Shown here one piece after another: positions 33,247 through 43,882 of a DNA stretch of 64,000 bases; the stretch's first letter is position 1; the number at the start of each line of letters is the position of its first letter. Under the pieces are notes generated by a model that did no database searches, was not told the DNA's origin, and saw nothing but the letters and a program-made list of their open reading frames with translations. The position numbers and the translations under genes were made by a program. Origin of the DNA: Actinacidiphila rubida (lineage in GTDB: Bacteria > Actinomycetota > Actinomycetes > Streptomycetales > Streptomycetaceae); the NCBI RefSeq assembly GCF_900110255.1, contig NZ_FODD01000007.1:62001-126000 (forward strand). The letters run 5' to 3'.

Positions 33247-35661
33247 TTGAAGAATCGGCGCAGGATCACCCAACCCGCCGCGCTGGCCCTCGCGATAGCC
33301 GTGCTCGGCGTACCCGCCGTCACCGCCGCGGGTGCGTACGCCGCGGCTCCGGACCGGGCCGGTACCGCCGGCCAGGCGGCGGCCACGCACGACCCGGCGG
33401 CCGGCGAACCGCACGACCTGCCGGGCCCGTTCACCAAGCAGCAGGCCGCGGAGCACAGCGCGGCCCTGCAGCAGGTGGTGTCCGGCGAGGCGAGCGTGCA
33501 GCAGCGCGACGGCTCCCAGGTCGTCCAACTCGGCGGCGGCAAGGGCAAGAAGAGCAAGTACGTCGAGCTCGGCCGGGAGCGGACCGACAAGATCTTCACC
33601 ATCCTCGCCGAGTTCGGCGACACGGTGGACAGCACCACGCAGTACGACCCGGACGGCCCCGACGGGCCGAAGCCGCCGGTCACCAAGTACGGCGGCACGG
33701 CGGGACCGGCGCACAACACCATCGCCGCGCCGGACCGGGCGAACGACAACTCGACCGCCTGGCAGGCCGACTACAACCAGCAGCACTTCCAGGACCTGTA
33801 CTTCTCGCACGCGGCGGGCAAGGAGTCCCTCGCGAAGTACTACGAGAAGCAGTCCTCGGGCCGCTACTCGGTGGACGGCCAGGTCGCCGCCTGGGTCAAG
33901 GTGCCCTGGAACGAGGCCCGTTACGGCTCCAACTACTGCGGCGCGTCCACCTGCGCCAGCGCCTGGGACCTGATCCGCGACGCGACGACCGCGTACGTCG
34001 CCGACCAGAAGGCCCAGGGCCGCACCGACGCCCAGATCAAGGCGGACCTGTCCCAGTACGACCAGTGGGACCGCTACGACTACGACGGCGACGGCAACTT
34101 CAACGAGCCCGACGGGTACATCGACCACTTCCAGATCGTGCACGCCGGCGAGGACGAGTCCGCGGGCGGCGGCGCGCAGGGCGCCGACGCGCTGTGGGCG
34201 CACCGCTGGTACGCGTACGGCACGGACGCCGGCCGCACCGGCCCGGCGGACAACAAGGCCGGCGGCACGCAGATCGGCGACACCGGCGTCTGGGTCGGCG
34301 ACTACACCCTCCAGCCGGAGAACGGCGGGCTGGGCGTGTTCGCCCACGAGTACGGCCACGACCTGGGCCTGCCCGACGAGTACGACACCACCTACGCGGG
34401 CGAGTCCAGCGTCGGCTTCTGGTCGCTGATGTCCTCCGGCTCGTGGATGGGCACCGGCAAGGACGCCATCGGTGACCTGCCCGACGACATGAGCGCCTGG
34501 GACAAGCTGCAGCTGGGCTGGCTCAACTACGCGACCGCCAAGGCAGGCACGCGCTCCACCGCCAAGCTGGGCGTCGCCGAGTACAACACCAAGGACAAGC
34601 AGGCGCTGGTCGTGCAGCTGCCCGACAAGGCGGTCACCACCACCATCGCCGCGCCGGCCGAGGGCGCCGCGCAGTGGTGGAGCGGCATGGGCGACAACCT
34701 GGCCAACACCCTGACCCGCCCGGTCGACCTCTCCGGTGCCACCACGGCGTCCCTGAAGCTCAAGGGCTGGTGGGACATCGAGGAGAACTACGACTTCCTC
34801 TACACCGAGGTGTCCGCCGACGGCGGCGCCACCTGGACCGCGCTGGACGGCACCGCCAACGGCGCGTCGCTCCCGCGTGACGGCGGCGACGTGCCGGCGC
34901 TCACCGGCACCTCCGGCGCCTACGAGGACCTGACGTTCCCGCTGGACGCGTACGCCGGCAAGCAGATCCAGCTGCGGTTCCGCTACCTGACGGACGGCGG
35001 CGTGGCGCAGAAGGGCTTCGCGGCCGACGCGATCACCGTGACCGCCGACGGCGCGACCGTGGTCAGCGACGGCGCGGAGAACGGCGACAACGGCTGGACG
35101 GCCAAGGGCTTCTCGCGGATCGGCGGGTCGTTCACCAACGACTACCCCGAGTTCTACCTCGCCGAGAACCGGCAGTACGTCAGCTACGACACCACGCTGC
35201 GCACCGGCCCGTACAACTTCGGGTTCGGCACCACCAGGCCCGACTGGGTCGAGCACTACCCGTACCAGAACGGCCTGCTGGTCTGGCTGTGGGACACCTC
35301 GCAGCCGGACAACAACGTCGGCATCCATCCCGGCAGCGGCCAGATCCTGCCGGTGGACGCGCACGCCAAGGCGGAGAAGTGGGCCGACGGCTCGCTCATG
35401 CGCAACCGCATCCAGGCGTACGACTCCCCGTTCAGCTGGTACCCGACCGACGGCTTCACCCTCCACGCCAACGGTGTGGCGGCGAAGGTCCCGGCCAAGT
35501 CCGGCGCCCCGGTCTTCGACGACCACGCCGGGCACTACTGGGACAGCGCCAACCCGACCGGCGGCGTCCAGGTCCCGGACACCAACACCAGGATCACCAT
35601 CCTGAACGAGGCACTGAACGGCTCCACGATGACCGTGCAGGTCGGACCGAGCCACCGCTGA
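33247..35661 (+). CDS. Secreted M6-family metalloprotease (immune inhibitor A-like)
   Basis: The protein has 804 residues from a TTG start that follows AAGGGGAGGTCAAGG; a GTG at 33211 in the same frame lacks a ribosome binding site. Residues 1-35 form a signal peptide (KNRRRITQ, hydrophobic core, AYAAA). The zinc-protease motif is HEYGHDLGLPDEY with His367, Glu368, His371, and MSSGSWMG is a Met-turn-like segment. An M6 propeptide-like N-terminus and a C-terminal β-sandwich (immune-inhibitor-A VEG-like, DNNVGIHPGSGQILPVD) follow. It is probably calcium-stabilised and digests extracellular protein during mycelial growth or development. Confidence 0.93.
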   Translation: MKNRRRITQPAALALAIAVLGVPAVTAAGAYAAAPDRAGTAGQAAATHDPAAGEPHDLPGPFTKQQAAEHSAALQQVVSGEASVQQRDGSQVVQLGGGKGKKSKYVELGRERTDKIFTILAEFGDTVDSTTQYDPDGPDGPKPPVTKYGGTAGPAHNTIAAPDRANDNSTAWQADYNQQHFQDLYFSHAAGKESLAKYYEKQSSGRYSVDGQVAAWVKVPWNEARYGSNYCGASTCASAWDLIRDATTAYVADQKAQGRTDAQIKADLSQYDQWDRYDYDGDGNFNEPDGYIDHFQIVHAGEDESAGGGAQGADALWAHRWYAYGTDAGRTGPADNKAGGTQIGDTGVWVGDYTLQPENGGLGVFAHEYGHDLGLPDEYDTTYAGESSVGFWSLMSSGSWMGTGKDAIGDLPDDMSAWDKLQLGWLNYATAKAGTRSTAKLGVAEYNTKDKQALVVQLPDKAVTTTIAAPAEGAAQWWSGMGDNLANTLTRPVDLSGATTASLKLKGWWDIEENYDFLYTEVSADGGATWTALDGTANGASLPRDGGDVPALTGTSGAYEDLTFPLDAYAGKQIQLRFRYLTDGGVAQKGFAADAITVTADGATVVSDGAENGDNGWTAKGFSRIGGSFTNDYPEFYLAENRQYVSYDTTLRTGPYNFGFGTTRPDWVEHYPYQNGLLVWLWDTSQPDNNVGIHPGSGQILPVDAHAKAEKWADGSLMRNRIQAYDSPFSWYPTDGFTLHANGVAAKVPAKSGAPVFDDHAGHYWDSANPTGGVQVPDTNTRITILNEALNGSTMTVQVGPSHR

Positions 35662-35706
35662 TCATGCACCTGGCAGGTCACATGCCGTTCGACCTGCGTT
35701 GATCCG

Positions 35707-35746
35707 GCGTTCGGCCGTCGTCCTCTGGTGGGCGGCGGCCGAAGCG
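35707..35746 (+). terminator. Terminator after the M6 protease
   Basis: TTCGGCCG (35710-35717) pairs with CGGCCGAA (35736-35743), and the stem extends by GCG/CGC at the base. It lies before the next small gene. Confidence 0.7.
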
Positions 35747-35760
35747 CCTTAGATGGCCCC

Positions 35761-36078
35761 ATGGCCGTCGGCGGTTTCACCAAGCTCCCGAGCGGCACGG
35801 TGATCGTCGCCCTGGCGCTTCCGCAGCCCGGCTACGCCGACCACACCGTGCGGGTGGTCGTCCACGCCCTGAACCGGCAGCGGGCGCTGACCCGGCTGAG
35901 CAACCTCGGATTCCGCGGCGCGCGGCTCAGCGGCAACGCCGAGCCGCCCACGCCCGACGAGATCACCGCGGTGCTGCACCATCCCGACGGCCTGATCTGG
36001 CGCGACTACCGCGCGCGCACGGCCGACCCCTGGCACCCGATAACGGCGCTGAGCCGGGTGGCCGGCCCGCTGCCCTGA
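35761..36078 (+). CDS. Hypothetical protein, 105 residues
   Basis: This small protein begins MAVGGFTKLPSGTVIVALALP and contains HTVRVVVHALNRQRALTRLSNLGFRG and ITAVLHHPDGLIWRDYR. Codon use is typical of the neighbours (GC-rich third positions), which supports it being real. The pattern suggests a compact αβ fold. No signal peptide, membrane segment or known motif was recognised. Confidence 0.6.
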   Translation: MAVGGFTKLPSGTVIVALALPQPGYADHTVRVVVHALNRQRALTRLSNLGFRGARLSGNAEPPTPDEITAVLHHPDGLIWRDYRARTADPWHPITALSRVAGPLP

Positions 36079-36129
36079 CGCCCTCGGCGCACCTGGGCCC
36101 GTCGGCCGTGCCCGGGCGGCGGACGGACC

Positions 36130-36726
36130 CTAGGCCCGGACGATCGGCTCCCCGTCGAGCGCCACGCCCGCGGCCTTCAGGTCGGTCAGCGCCTGCTCGG
36201 TGGTGCCGGGCGCGACGCCCGCGGTCAGCTCGAGCAGCACCCGGGTGGCGAAGCCCTCGCGGGCCGCGTCCAGCGCGGTCGCCCGCACGCAGTGGTCGGT
36301 GGCGATGCCCACCACGTCCACCTCGGTGACGTCCCGGTCGCGCAGCCAGCCGGCCAGCGACTCGTCGTTCTCGTCGCGCCCCTCGAAACCGCTGTAGGCG
36401 GCGGCGTGCGCGCCCTTGTCGAAGACCGCGTCGATCGCGCCGGAGGCGACCGCGGGCGCGAAGTTCGGGTGGAAGCCCACTCCCTCCGTGCCGGCCACGC
36501 AGTGCCGCGGCCAGGAGTGCACGAAGTCCGGCTGCGCCGAGAAGTGCGCGCCCGGGTCGATGTGGTGGTCGCGGGTGGCCACCACGTGCCGGTACGCGCC
36601 GGCCCCGGACGCCTCGCCGATCAGGTCGGTGATCGCGGCGGCCACGTCGGCACCGCCGGACACGGGGAGGCTGCCGCCCTCGCAGAAGTCGTTCTGCACG
36701 TCGACGACGATCAGTGCGCGATGCAT
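36130..36726 (-). CDS. pncA: Nicotinamidase (isochorismatase family)
   Basis: This 198-residue enzyme deamidates nicotinamide to nicotinate for NAD salvage. The start at MHRALIVVDVQNDFCEGG follows GGAAGGG. The catalytic triad is visible: Asp9 (VVDVQNDF), the Lys of VFDKGAHAAAYSGF, and the Cys of ATDHCVRATA. DHHIDPGAHF supplies the metal-binding Asp and His residues. The neighbour on the same strand, 158 bp upstream in the direction of the gene, is pncB-type nicotinate phosphoribosyltransferase, the next step in the pathway. Confidence 0.95.
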   Translation of the reverse strand: MHRALIVVDVQNDFCEGGSLPVSGGADVAAAITDLIGEASGAGAYRHVVATRDHHIDPGAHFSAQPDFVHSWPRHCVAGTEGVGFHPNFAPAVASGAIDAVFDKGAHAAAYSGFEGRDENDESLAGWLRDRDVTEVDVVGIATDHCVRATALDAAREGFATRVLLELTAGVAPGTTEQALTDLKAAGVALDGEPIVRA

Positions 36727-36883
36727 GGTGCCCTTCCGGCGGTGATCGGTGGGAAAGCCGCTCCGGTGCGAGGCCGCGGCGGGAACGACGGGCTCCACCC
36801 GCCTCTCGGGGCCGAGCCTAGGCCCCCGGCCACCCGGCCGGAAGGCCGCCCGCGCGGCCGCCGGACCGGACCGGACCCGGGCC

Positions 36884-38218
36884 CTATCCCAGGTGGTACT
36901 CGGTGTGCAGGACCGGCTCCCCGCGGGAGAGCTGGGTGGCCGACACGGGCAGCCCCGCGCGGGCCTCGATGTGCCGGGCGCGGGCCGCGTCCAGCGGCTC
37001 GCGGCCGACGATCTCGCCGCCCCTGACCAGCGGGACCAGCATCTGCCGGTCCCGCAGCTCCTCGGGCACCGGGCCGCTGCCGATCACCTCCGCCTCGGCG
37101 ACGCCGTCCTCGTCCAGCCGGCGCGCGGCCCACTTGCGGCCGCCGATGCTCGTCTTGCCGCCCGAGGACTTCTTCGCCACCGGGACCAGGGGTGCGTCCG
37201 GCTCGTCCGAGGCGGCGCGGGCGACCAGCTTGTAGACCATCGCGCAGGTGGGGTGCCCGCTGCCGGTGACCAGCGAGGTGCCGACGCCGTAGGCGTCGAC
37301 CGGCGCCGCGGCCAGCGAGGCGATCGCGTACTCGTCCAGGTCGGAGGTGACGACGATCTTCGTCTTCCCGGCGCCCAGGTCGTCCAGCTGCTGCCGCACC
37401 CGGTGGGCCAGGAGCAGCAGGTCGCCGGAGTCGATGCGGACCGCGCCCAGCTCGGGACCGGCGACCTCCACGGCGGTGCGCACCGCCGTGGCCACGTCGT
37501 AGGTGTCGACCAGCAGCGTGGTGTCCCGGCCCAGCGACTCCACCTGGGCGGTGAACGCGCCCTTCTCGGTGTCGTGCAGCAGGGTGAACGCGTGCGCGCT
37601 GGTGCCGATGGTCGGCAGCCCGTAGCGGAAGCCGGCCGCCAGGTTGGACGACGAGCGGAAGCCGCCGATGTAGGCGGCCCGGGAGGCGGCCACCGCGGCC
37701 AGCTCGTGGGTGCGCCGGGCCCCCATCTCCATCAGCGGGCGGCCGCCGGCGGCCGCCGCCATCCGGGAGGCGGCCGCGGCGATCGCCGAGTCGTGGTTGA
37801 GGATCGACAGCACCACGGTCTCCAGGACCACCGCCTCGGCGAAGGTGCCCTCGACGCGCAGCAGCGGCGATCCGGGGAAGTAGACCTCGCCCTCGGGGTA
37901 GCCCCAGACGTCGCCGGTGAAGCGGTAGCCGGCCAGGTACTCCAGCGTCTCCTCGTCGACCACGCCCTCGCGGCGCAGGAAGTCCAGTACCGGGGCGTCG
38001 AAGCGGAAGTTCTCGATGGCGTCCAGGACGCGGCCGGTCCCGGCCACGACCCCGTAGCGCCGCCCGTCGGGCAGCCGCCGGGTGAACGCCTCGAAGACCG
38101 AGCGGCGGCCCGCCGCACCACTGCGCAGGGCGGCCTGCAGCATGGTCAGCTCGTACCGGTCGGTGAACAGGGCCGTGGACGGCACGTCCACCGGCAAACC
38201 CAGGTCTGCTGTGCTCAT
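36884..38218 (-). CDS. pncB: Nicotinate phosphoribosyltransferase
   Basis: This 444-residue enzyme joins nicotinate to PRPP, making nicotinate mononucleotide with ATP use. Signatures are [17 protein letters not shown] at the N-terminus, [27 protein letters not shown] (substrate and phospho-histidine region), [15 protein letters not shown] and the phosphate-binding [12 protein letters not shown]. The start ATG at 38218 begins the conserved region. Divergent from clpS; it forms a salvage unit with pncA downstream. Confidence 0.95.
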   Translation of the reverse strand: MSTADLGLPVDVPSTALFTDRYELTMLQAALRSGAAGRRSVFEAFTRRLPDGRRYGVVAGTGRVLDAIENFRFDAPVLDFLRREGVVDEETLEYLAGYRFTGDVWGYPEGEVYFPGSPLLRVEGTFAEAVVLETVVLSILNHDSAIAAAASRMAAAAGGRPLMEMGARRTHELAAVAASRAAYIGGFRSSSNLAAGFRYGLPTIGTSAHAFTLLHDTEKGAFTAQVESLGRDTTLLVDTYDVATAVRTAVEVAGPELGAVRIDSGDLLLLAHRVRQQLDDLGAGKTKIVVTSDLDEYAIASLAAAPVDAYGVGTSLVTGSGHPTCAMVYKLVARAASDEPDAPLVPVAKKSSGGKTSIGGRKWAARRLDEDGVAEAEVIGSGPVPEELRDRQMLVPLVRGGEIVGREPLDAARARHIEARAGLPVSATQLSRGEPVLHTEYHLG

Positions 38219-38326
38219 GACGCAGATGCTACCCCACATCTCGTCACTCTGACGATTTCTCTGGGGGTCATCACGGCGGGATGTCCGCGGACCGCCATTT
38301 GTGCGACGGACCACATGAGCGGCAGC

Positions 38327-38638
38327 ATGGGTTACGTGAGTGTTGCGCCTGTCGAGATCGAACGCCCGGAGTCGAGCGAAGCGCCGTACCAGGTTCCCGA
38401 GCCGGACGTTCCCTGGGTGACCCTGGTGCACAACGACCCCGTCAATCTGATGAGCTACGTGACCTACGTCTTCCAGACGTACTTCGGCTACTCCAAGGGC
38501 AAGGCCACCAAACTGATGAAGGACGTCCACTACAAGGGGCGGGCCGTGGTCTCCAGCGGCACGCGCGAGGAAATGGAACGCGACGTGCAGGCCATGCACG
38601 GCTACGGCCTGTGGGCGACCATGTCGCAGGACCGCTGA
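38327..38638 (+). CDS. clpS: ATP-dependent Clp protease adaptor ClpS
   Basis: This 103-residue adaptor hands N-degron substrates to ClpC/Clp[22 protein letters not shown] holds the conserved N-end-rule pocket residues, and [28 protein letters not shown] completes the domain. The start is uncertain: ATG 38315, ATG 38327 and GTG 38336 are all in frame with no clear ribosome binding site. Its stop overlaps the DUF2017 start (TGATG), so the two genes are coupled. Confidence 0.92.
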   Translation: MGYVSVAPVEIERPESSEAPYQVPEPDVPWVTLVHNDPVNLMSYVTYVFQTYFGYSKGKATKLMKDVHYKGRAVVSSGTREEMERDVQAMHGYGLWATMSQDR

Positions 38639-39201
38639 TGGGCCGCCGACGCGCCCGCGCCGGCTACTTCGAGCCGGTTCGCGGCGGTGGCGCCGCCATC
38701 GCGCTCGACGAGGTCGAGATCTCCATCCTGCGCAGCCTGACCGTGCAGCTGCTGGAGCTCATCGGCCCCGGCGAGCAGCCGGCCGGCGACGACGCGGATC
38801 CGCTGGCCGCGCTGTTCGCGGAGGGCCCGACGAAGCCGCCGGAGGACCCGGCGCTGGCCCGGCTCTTCCCCGACGCGTACGAGGAGCCGGCCGACGCCTC
38901 GGAGTTCCGCCGCTTCACCGAGAACGACCTGCGGGCCCGCAAGCGCGAGGACGCGCTGGCCATGGTCAGGAAGCTGGACGCCGGCGGCCCGGTCCTCAAG
39001 CTCACCGCCGACGAGGCCCGGCAGTGGCTCGGCGGCCTCAACGACCTGCGGCTGACCATCGGCACCCGCCTGGAGGTCACCGAGGACGACAGCGACGAGC
39101 TGTACCGGCTGCCCGACGAGGACCCGCGCAAGCCCATGGTGATGGCCTACCTGTGGCTCGGCGGGCTGCAGGAGTCCCTCGTCGAGAGCCTGCTGGGCTG
39201 A
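38638..39201 (+). CDS. DUF2017 family protein
   Basis: This 187-residue actinobacterial protein has unknown function and is typically found next to clpS. FEPVRGGGAAIALDEVEISILRSLTVQLLELI is the family opening, followed by LARLFPDAY and a long helical half ending in MAYLWLGGLQESLVESLLG. It is soluble and rich in acidic residues. The start codon overlaps the clpS stop, so a role with ClpS-dependent proteolysis is a reasonable guess. Confidence 0.85.
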   Translation: MGRRRARAGYFEPVRGGGAAIALDEVEISILRSLTVQLLELIGPGEQPAGDDADPLAALFAEGPTKPPEDPALARLFPDAYEEPADASEFRRFTENDLRARKREDALAMVRKLDAGGPVLKLTADEARQWLGGLNDLRLTIGTRLEVTEDDSDELYRLPDEDPRKPMVMAYLWLGGLQESLVESLLG

Positions 39202-39331
39202 CGTCCCTCCTGTCTCTCCCGGGCCTTCCTGAGCTTTTCCTGAGCGTCTGCCCGGGTCTTTCCCTGAGCCTTTCCGGTGTCCTTCGGGGACGCCGGCGCC
39301 CGGCGGCCGCCGGCGCGGGTACGCATCGCCC

Positions 39332-40780
39332 ATGACGCACGACGACGAGGGGTACGCGCGCGGGCTCGGCAGCCGGCAGATCCAGATGATCGCCATCGGC
39401 GGCGCCATCGGCACCGGGCTGTTCCTCGGTGCCGGCCGGGCCATCCACCAGGCCGGCCCGAGCCTGCTGCTGATGTACGCGATCGCCGGAGTGGCGGTCT
39501 TCGCGATCATGCGGGCGCTCGGCGAGCTGCTCACCTACCGCCCGGTCTCCGGTTCCTTCGCCGACTACGCACGGGAGTTCCTCGGCCCCTTCGCCGGCTT
39601 CGCCACGGGCTGGACGTACTGGCTGATGTGGGTGGTGACGGGGATGGCCGAGGTGACCGCCGCGGCCACCTACGTCGCCTACTGGTGGCCGCAGGTCCCG
39701 CAGTGGACCGCAGCCCTGGCGTTCCTGCTGGTCCTGTTCACCGCCAACCTCATCTCGGTGCGGCTGTTCGGCGAGGTCGAGTTCTGGCTGTCGATGATCA
39801 AGGTGACCGCGATCCTGGGGATGATCCTCATCGGCGTGGGTGTCCTCGCCCTGGGACTGGGCCCGGCCGGGCCCAGCGCCTCGGTCGGCCACCTGTGGCG
39901 GGAGGGCGGCTTCTTCCCCCACGGCGTCGGCCGCTCGCTGCTGACCCTGCAGATCGTGATGTTCGCGTACGTCGCCGTCGAGCTGGTCGGCGTCACCGCC
40001 GGCGAGGCGCAGAACCCGCGCACCACGCTGCCCAAGGCCATCAACACCCTGCCGTGGCGGATCGCGCTGTTCTACGTCGGCGCCCTCGCGGTGATCCTGT
40101 GCGTGGTGCCGTGGACCGACTTCCGGCCCGGCGTCAGCCCGTTCGTGGCCGCGTTCGCCCGCGTCGGCATCCCGCTGGGCGCCGGCATCGTCAACTTCGT
40201 GGTACTCACCGCGGCCCTGTCCTCGTGCAACTCCGGCATGTACTCCACCGGCCGGATGCTGCGCGACCTGGCCGCCAACGGGCAGGGCCCGAAGGTCTTC
40301 GGCCGGCTGACCGCCCGCCGCACCCCGGCCGCCGGGATCCTCGCCTCCGTCGCCGTGATGGGCTTCGGCGTGTGGCTCAACTACGTCGACCCCGCAGGGG
40401 CGTTCACCTACATCACGGCGTTCGCGACGGTCGCCGGGGTGTGGACGTGGGGTGTGATCCTGGCCGCGCACATCCGCTACCGGGCGGCGGTGCGGGCCGG
40501 CCGGGCGGCGCCCGCGTGGTTCACCGCGCCCGGGGGAGCGGCCGCCAGCTGGTGCACGCTGGCCTTCCTGGCCCTGGTCGTGGTGCTGATCGGCGCCGAC
40601 TCCCAGGCCCGCGTCTCGCTGTACGGGGCGCCGGTGTGGGCGGCGGCGCTGGCCGCCGGCTACGCGTGGCTGCGGCGCCGCAACCCGTCGGCGTTCGTCC
40701 GCCGCCCCCACCTGGCGCCGTCCGGCCCGGACGCGGCGGCGGGCACGCCCGGGGCGGCGGCGGACGCGCCCGCCCTGTGA
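39332..40780 (+). CDS. Amino acid permease, APC superfamily
   Basis: This 482-residue transporter has 12 hydrophobic segments. It begins GLGSRQIQMIAIGGAIGTGLFLGAGRAI, the APC helix-1 glycine motif that binds the substrate backbone. GSFADYAREFLGPFAGFATGWTYW is the AAT-subfamily (AnsP/GabP-like) segment. VELVGVTAGEAQNPRTTLPKAIN is the conserved loop after helix 6. It probably imports an amino acid with protons; the specificity is open. It has no regulatory gene beside it. Confidence 0.9.
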   Translation: MTHDDEGYARGLGSRQIQMIAIGGAIGTGLFLGAGRAIHQAGPSLLLMYAIAGVAVFAIMRALGELLTYRPVSGSFADYAREFLGPFAGFATGWTYWLMWVVTGMAEVTAAATYVAYWWPQVPQWTAALAFLLVLFTANLISVRLFGEVEFWLSMIKVTAILGMILIGVGVLALGLGPAGPSASVGHLWREGGFFPHGVGRSLLTLQIVMFAYVAVELVGVTAGEAQNPRTTLPKAINTLPWRIALFYVGALAVILCVVPWTDFRPGVSPFVAAFARVGIPLGAGIVNFVVLTAALSSCNSGMYSTGRMLRDLAANGQGPKVFGRLTARRTPAAGILASVAVMGFGVWLNYVDPAGAFTYITAFATVAGVWTWGVILAAHIRYRAAVRAGRAAPAWFTAPGGAAASWCTLAFLALVVVLIGADSQARVSLYGAPVWAAALAAGYAWLRRRNPSAFVRRPHLAPSGPDAAAGTPGAAADAPAL

Positions 40781-40814
40781 GGGACGGCCGGCCGGGCTTT
40801 GTTACGTTGCCCGC

Positions 40815-41237
40815 ATGCTGACCATCACCCAGGACCTGTACGACAAGATCGTCGCGCACGCCCGCGCCGACCACCCCGACGAGGCGTGCGGGATCGTCGC
40901 GGGCCCGGCGGGCAGCGACCGCCCCGAGCGCTTCGTCCCGATGCTGAACGCGGCCCGCTCGCCCACGTTCTACGAGTTCGACTCCGCCGACCTGCTGCGG
41001 CTCTACCGCGACCTGGACGACCGCGACGAGGAGCCGGTGATCGTCTACCACTCGCACACCGCCACCGAGGCGTACCCCTCGCGCACCGACATCTCCTACG
41101 CCAACGAGCCGGGCGCCCACTACGTGCTGGTGTCCACCGCGGAGGAGTTCGGCGACCGGCCGCAGTTCCGCTCGTTCCGCATCGTGGACGGCCAGGTCAC
41201 CGAGGAACCCGTCGAGGTCGCGGCCTCGGCCGCCTGA
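40815..41237 (+). CDS. mec: JAMM/MPN+ metalloprotease of the Mec+ type
   Basis: This 140-residue zinc protease has the full JAMM motif: His79-x-His81 with Ser89 and Asp92 (HSHTATEAYPSRTD), and Glu23 as the general base (PDEACGIVAG). In M. tuberculosis Mec+ releases cysteine from the CysO-cysteine adduct made by CysM. The clustering here with leader peptide, cysO-like and cysM-like genes supports that role. It may also trim the two extra residues at the C-terminus of the CysO homologue. Its own GGACC leader is short (34 bp after the permease). Confidence 0.9.
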   Translation: MLTITQDLYDKIVAHARADHPDEACGIVAGPAGSDRPERFVPMLNAARSPTFYEFDSADLLRLYRDLDDRDEEPVIVYHSHTATEAYPSRTDISYANEPGAHYVLVSTAEEFGDRPQFRSFRIVDGQVTEEPVEVAASAA

Positions 41238-41283
41238 GTCCCGGATCCTGGGACGACCGTCTCGGGCCGCCGGGGGGAATCGA

Positions 41284-41289
41284 TACGAT
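41284..41289 (+). promoter_or_regulatory. -10 element for a leaderless cysteine leader peptide
   Basis: TACGAT ends 6 nt before the ATG of the leader peptide, the spacing expected when transcription starts at the A of the start codon. No matching -35 box was found. Confidence 0.45.
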
Positions 41290-41295
41290 GACCGC

Positions 41296-41400
41296 ATGGT
41301 TTTCATGGACGTGAGCGACAAGGCGCCGGGCACCCTGCTCGTGGCGCGGCTGCACGTCGACCTGTGCCGCCGCACGGCCGCGGCGTGTCCCCGCGCCTGA
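41296..41400 (+). CDS. Putative cysteine-sensing leader peptide
   Basis: This 34-codon ORF reads MVFMDVSDKAPGTLLVARLH-VDLCRRTAAACPRA (split here for length). LLVARLHVDLCR is a recurring pattern I recall from streptomycete leader peptides in front of sulfur and cysteine genes, with Cys codons near the end (Cys24, Cys31). It lies 202 bp upstream of cysO. When cysteine-tRNA is scarce, ribosomes stalling at these codons would change RNA structure or block Rho and let cysO-cysM be transcribed. It is too short for routine gene finding. Confidence 0.75.
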   Translation: MVFMDVSDKAPGTLLVARLHVDLCRRTAAACPRA

Positions 41401-41602
41401 ACGCGCCGGCCGCGGCACGCACCGCCGCGGCGCGGAACCGGCCACGCCACGGCAGCACCGCACCACGGCACCACCGAACGACAGCGCCGACCGCACCGCA
41501 GCCCGCACCACCGCGCATCGCCCGCAGTCCCGCAGCATCCCGCCCCGCCGCACGGCACCCCGTCCCGCACGCCCGCCCGCACGCACTCACAGGAGCGCAG
41601 CC
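41401..41602 (+). other. C-rich, G-poor leader between leader peptide and cysO
   Basis: About 200 nt are dominated by C and A with few G (for example CACCGCACCACGGCACCACC), unusual even at this GC content. Such unstructured C-rich RNA is what Rho loads on, so this fits a Rho-dependent attenuator that is open only when ribosomes stall upstream. The cysO ribosome binding site AGGAGC ends the region. Confidence 0.55.
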
Positions 41603-42831
<1,229 letters not shown>

Positions 42832-42940
42832 ACCCGGCCTGACCGGATGCGGCCGGGTCGGGGTCGGGCGCCGGTCCGGCTCCGGTCCCGGGCGCGATCG
42901 GGGCCCGGCTCGCGCCGCGGTCGCCGCGGGGTTTCAATGA

Positions 42941-42968
42941 GGGCGGGCGAGCGTTCTGGCGCCCGCCC
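42941..42968 (+). terminator. Terminator after cysM
   Basis: GGGCGGGCG (42941-42949) pairs perfectly with CGCCCGCCC (42960-42968) around a 10-nt loop. Confidence 0.75.
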
Positions 42969-43117
42969 GTCCTGGTGATTCCGCCCACAACAGGGCACGA
43001 CGGAGGAGCAGCGGCGACAGGAGGCGCTTACCCTTCCAGGACAGGCGGACGGTCCCGCCACCCCCCACCCCAGCCGGAATGGGGTGGTGCGGCGCGCCCT
43101 CGGAGGTGGTTCCCGGC

Positions 43118-43870
43118 ATGAAGCTCACCGTCGTCGGCTGCTCGGGTTCGTTCCCGTCGGCGGACTCGGCCTGCTCCAGCTACCTCGTGGAGGCCGACGG
43201 CTTCCGGATGCTGATCGACATGGGCAACGGCGCGCTCGGCGAACTGCAGCGCCACGTCGGCCTGTACGACCTGGACGCCGTCCTGCTCAGCCACCTGCAC
43301 GCCGACCACTGCATCGACATGTGCGGCTACTTCGTGGCCCGTTACTACCGCCACGACGGCGGACCCGCCTCGGCCATCCCCGTGTACGGCCCGGCCGGCA
43401 CCGAGCGGCGGCTGAGCATCGCCTACGGCGACGTGCCGGACGAGAAGTGCATGAGCGAGGTCTTCGACTTCCGGACCCTCAAGCCCGGGTCGTTCACCCT
43501 CGGCCCGTTCACCGTCAGCACCGACCTGGTCGCCCACCCCGTGGAGGCGTACGGCTTCCGCGTCGAGCAGGGCGGTTCGGTGCTGGCGTACTCCGGCGAC
43601 ACCGGCCCCTGCGCGTCGCTGAAGACCCTCGCCGAGGGCGCCGACCTGTTCCTGTGCGAGGCCTCCTTCACCCACGGCAAGGAGGACATCCCCGACCTGC
43701 ACCTCAACGGGCGCGAGGCCGGGCAGGCGGCGACGCGCGCCGGGGCGGGCCGGCTGGTCCTCACCCACATCCCGCCGTGGACCAACCCGTCGGTCAGCCT
43801 GCGGGACGCGCAGGGCGCGTACGACGGCCCGGTGGAACTGGCCAAGGCCGGCGCGGTCTACGAGATCTGA
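43118..43870 (+). CDS. MBL-fold metallo-hydrolase
   Basis: This 250-residue protein starts at an ATG 7 nt after GGAGGTGG. The β-lactamase-fold motif SHLHADH (His59, His61, Asp63, His64) binds two metal ions, and AYSGDTGPC, CEASF and LTHIPPW provide the remaining ligands. The opening LTVVGCSGSFPS resembles RNase Z/ElaC- and phosphodiesterase-like members. It is not a secreted β-lactamase, as it lacks a signal peptide. The position next to rph in this neighbourhood (3.4 kb away) fits an RNA- or cyclic-nucleotide-processing role, but this is inference. Confidence 0.88.
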   Translation: MKLTVVGCSGSFPSADSACSSYLVEADGFRMLIDMGNGALGELQRHVGLYDLDAVLLSHLHADHCIDMCGYFVARYYRHDGGPASAIPVYGPAGTERRLSIAYGDVPDEKCMSEVFDFRTLKPGSFTLGPFTVSTDLVAHPVEAYGFRVEQGGSVLAYSGDTGPCASLKTLAEGADLFLCEASFTHGKEDIPDLHLNGREAGQAATRAGAGRLVLTHIPPWTNPSVSLRDAQGAYDGPVELAKAGAVYEI

Positions 43871-43882
43871 GCGGACGCCAGA

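Noticed and set aside
29841-35661. RDD genes plus M6 protease as one secretion system
   Set aside because: A strong bidirectional terminator and a minus-strand gene separate them; nothing else links them.
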